A DNA stretch of 64,000 nt. Origin: Diploptera punctata (Eukaryota; Arthropoda; Insecta; Blattodea; Blaberidae). This document shows, one piece after another, positions 63,114 to 64,000 of this stretch (positions within the stretch are counted from its first letter, which is position 1; every line of letters begins with the position of its first letter). The notes under the pieces are model-generated. The model saw only the letters and a program-made list of their open reading frames with translations. It was not told the DNA's origin and made no database searches. Position numbers and translations under genes: made by a program. The stretch lies in assembly GCA_030220185.1 (NCBI GenBank), contig JASPKZ010000419.1, forward strand, positions 3,615,501 to 3,679,500, in the 5' to 3' direction.

Positions 63114-63122
63114 ATAAGCATC

Positions 63123-63755
63123 ATTGCAAAACATTTGAAATAGTATGAAATATTAGTAAACATGGAAGTGCATAGAGCTACAAGAATGTAGCATGGAAAA
63201 GTAAGTGGAAGGGTATGTAAAGTTGAGCCAAATTGGAAATAGAAAAACTTAAGTAATTATGTTATTGATTTTTCTATTAAAGCATTAGCGATGTATTCTG
63301 GTACTACATCATCAGTTACATGCTATTTGGGACACTTTACTTCAGTAATTAACATTCAGAGTACTACATTGTTAACGTGTGATCGTAAGTTAGTTTATGT
63401 CATAGTGAGTTCACAATTTGCTTCCATATATTATAGCATAAACATCATTCTATATATATTTAGTTTAACCTTTCTTTAGTGTGCCCTGTGCCATAGTTGA
63501 CTGTCGTAAGGCATCATGCCTTGCATGGGACATGCTCTGGTTCGAGTCTCAAGAAATGTCCTCGTGAAATATCAGTCTGTATGGGATAGTGTCTTCCAGC
63601 ATCGTGAGGAATTTTGGTAACAGCAATAAGTATTGGCTGCATATTAAGAAACCCAGCTATAACGGCTGAGATGTTATATGCCACTCCTATAATGGTTACA
63701 TGATCTTTTATCTCTGAAAATAGTAATGATGATGTAAGAATAGTAACCGACTGGT
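63123..63755. other. No recognisable feature
   Basis: Contains a short stretch similar to the inter-unit sequence of the 59-62 kb cluster (AAAGTTGAGCCAAATT near 63219). No gene seen. Confidence 0.4.
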
Positions 63756-63859
63756 GGGAAAGTTCCTTCTAGGTCTGTTGCGTGCTGGAGTTTTTTATTT
63801 CATTGTGGAATTAGGATATGAAGACTCCCTTGGATGTGTTTCCAGAGTTGAGCCTATGT

Positions 63860-63945
63860 TTAATTTTTTTCTGTTTGTAATTACTGTTCCCAGGTATTTG
63901 AATTACATCACATCTTCAAAATTTCTGTTGTTTGTTGTTAAGTGT
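63860..63945 (-). mobile_element. LINE-B-like fragment
   Basis: The minus-strand translation includes NRNFEDVM and FKYLGTVITNRKK, equivalent to the LINE-B stretch near 54740-54800. Very short; abuts FB4. Confidence 0.6.
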
Positions 63946-64000
63946 TAAGAAGTATAAGGTGAGTTAAAAAGAACTCAACATGAATTAAAATAAACCTTAT
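63930..64000 (+). repeat. Foldback family member FB4, cut by the window end
   Basis: GTTAAGAAGTATAAGGTGAG, AACTCAACA and AATTAAAATAAACCT follow the right-hand end of FB2 (7045-7093) almost base for base. The tail runs off the window, so the TSD cannot be tested. Confidence 0.7.

Overview
This window looks like a gene-poor stretch of a large, AT-rich, repeat-laden insect genome. C2H2 zinc-finger coding with GT-AG splice signals, tRNA-derived SINEs, RTE/I-type LINEs, BEL/Pao, Penelope-like elements, Tc1/mariner, Tigger and piggyBac are all present. The mixture resembles cockroach or termite (Blattodea) DNA, but that is an impression and not a demonstrated assignment. No bacterial operon, CRISPR array or phage was seen.

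Layout. 1-6.4 kb: one old Tc1-like element (family 'T1', minus strand) broken by three later insertions, each with a readable target-site duplication (TSD): LINE-A (231-1627), foldback element FB1 (2107-2357) and a nearly complete RTE-type LINE (3039-6310). 6.7-7.3 kb: foldback element FB2 and a LINE-B scrap. 7.36-12.28 kb: an old Tigger/pogo element with TA-flanked terminal inverted repeats (TIRs), carrying SINEs, a tRNA-like sequence and a LINE-B tail. 13.56-15.87 kb: a second Tc1-like element ('T2') with several tRNA-like sequences, a tRNA-Tyr/palindrome module and a Penelope fragment. 16.8-18.2 kb: LINE-C split by a SINE, another SINE, then a small acidic exon. 19.3-21.9 kb: a LINE with an intact RT-RNase H frame. 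22.6-23.2 kb: a head-to-head Penelope hairpin with hammerhead-like motifs. 24.3-29.95 kb: LINE tails, two deleted piggyBac elements with TTAA sites, and a Penelope endonuclease remnant. 31.2-34.3 kb: LINE-A (minus) and a Tc1 DD34E element. 34.39-35.14 kb: the zinc-finger exon, in phase with the small exon 16 kb upstream; this is the only plausible host gene. 35.2-36.4 kb: the second tRNA-Tyr/palindrome module. 37.1-37.9 kb: a Merlin/ISXO2-like zinc-ribbon ORF. 39.4-39.7 kb: FB3. 41-47.5 kb: Penelope RT and BEL/Pao remnants. 50.2-59.1 kb: tRNA-like inverted pair, T1 copy 2, LINE-B with a nested LINE, mariner, and a 1.5-kb palindrome made of two T1-type ends. 59.2-62.8 kb: decayed inverted-repeat units resembling the 37-kb Merlin-like locus, one holding a 28S rRNA fragment. 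63.9 kb to the end: FB4, cut by the window edge.

Most interesting signals: (1) a foldback family, each copy an inverted repeat plus a conserved one-sided 3' tail, with 12-bp TSDs in three of three complete copies, which suggests target-primed retroposition of hairpin RNA and not cut-and-paste; (2) tRNA-like sequences repeatedly placed inside inverted repeats or just inside transposon ends; (3) the Penelope hairpin with hammerhead-like motifs; (4) a 28S rRNA fragment inside a MITE-like unit. All coordinates and motif readings were made by eye.
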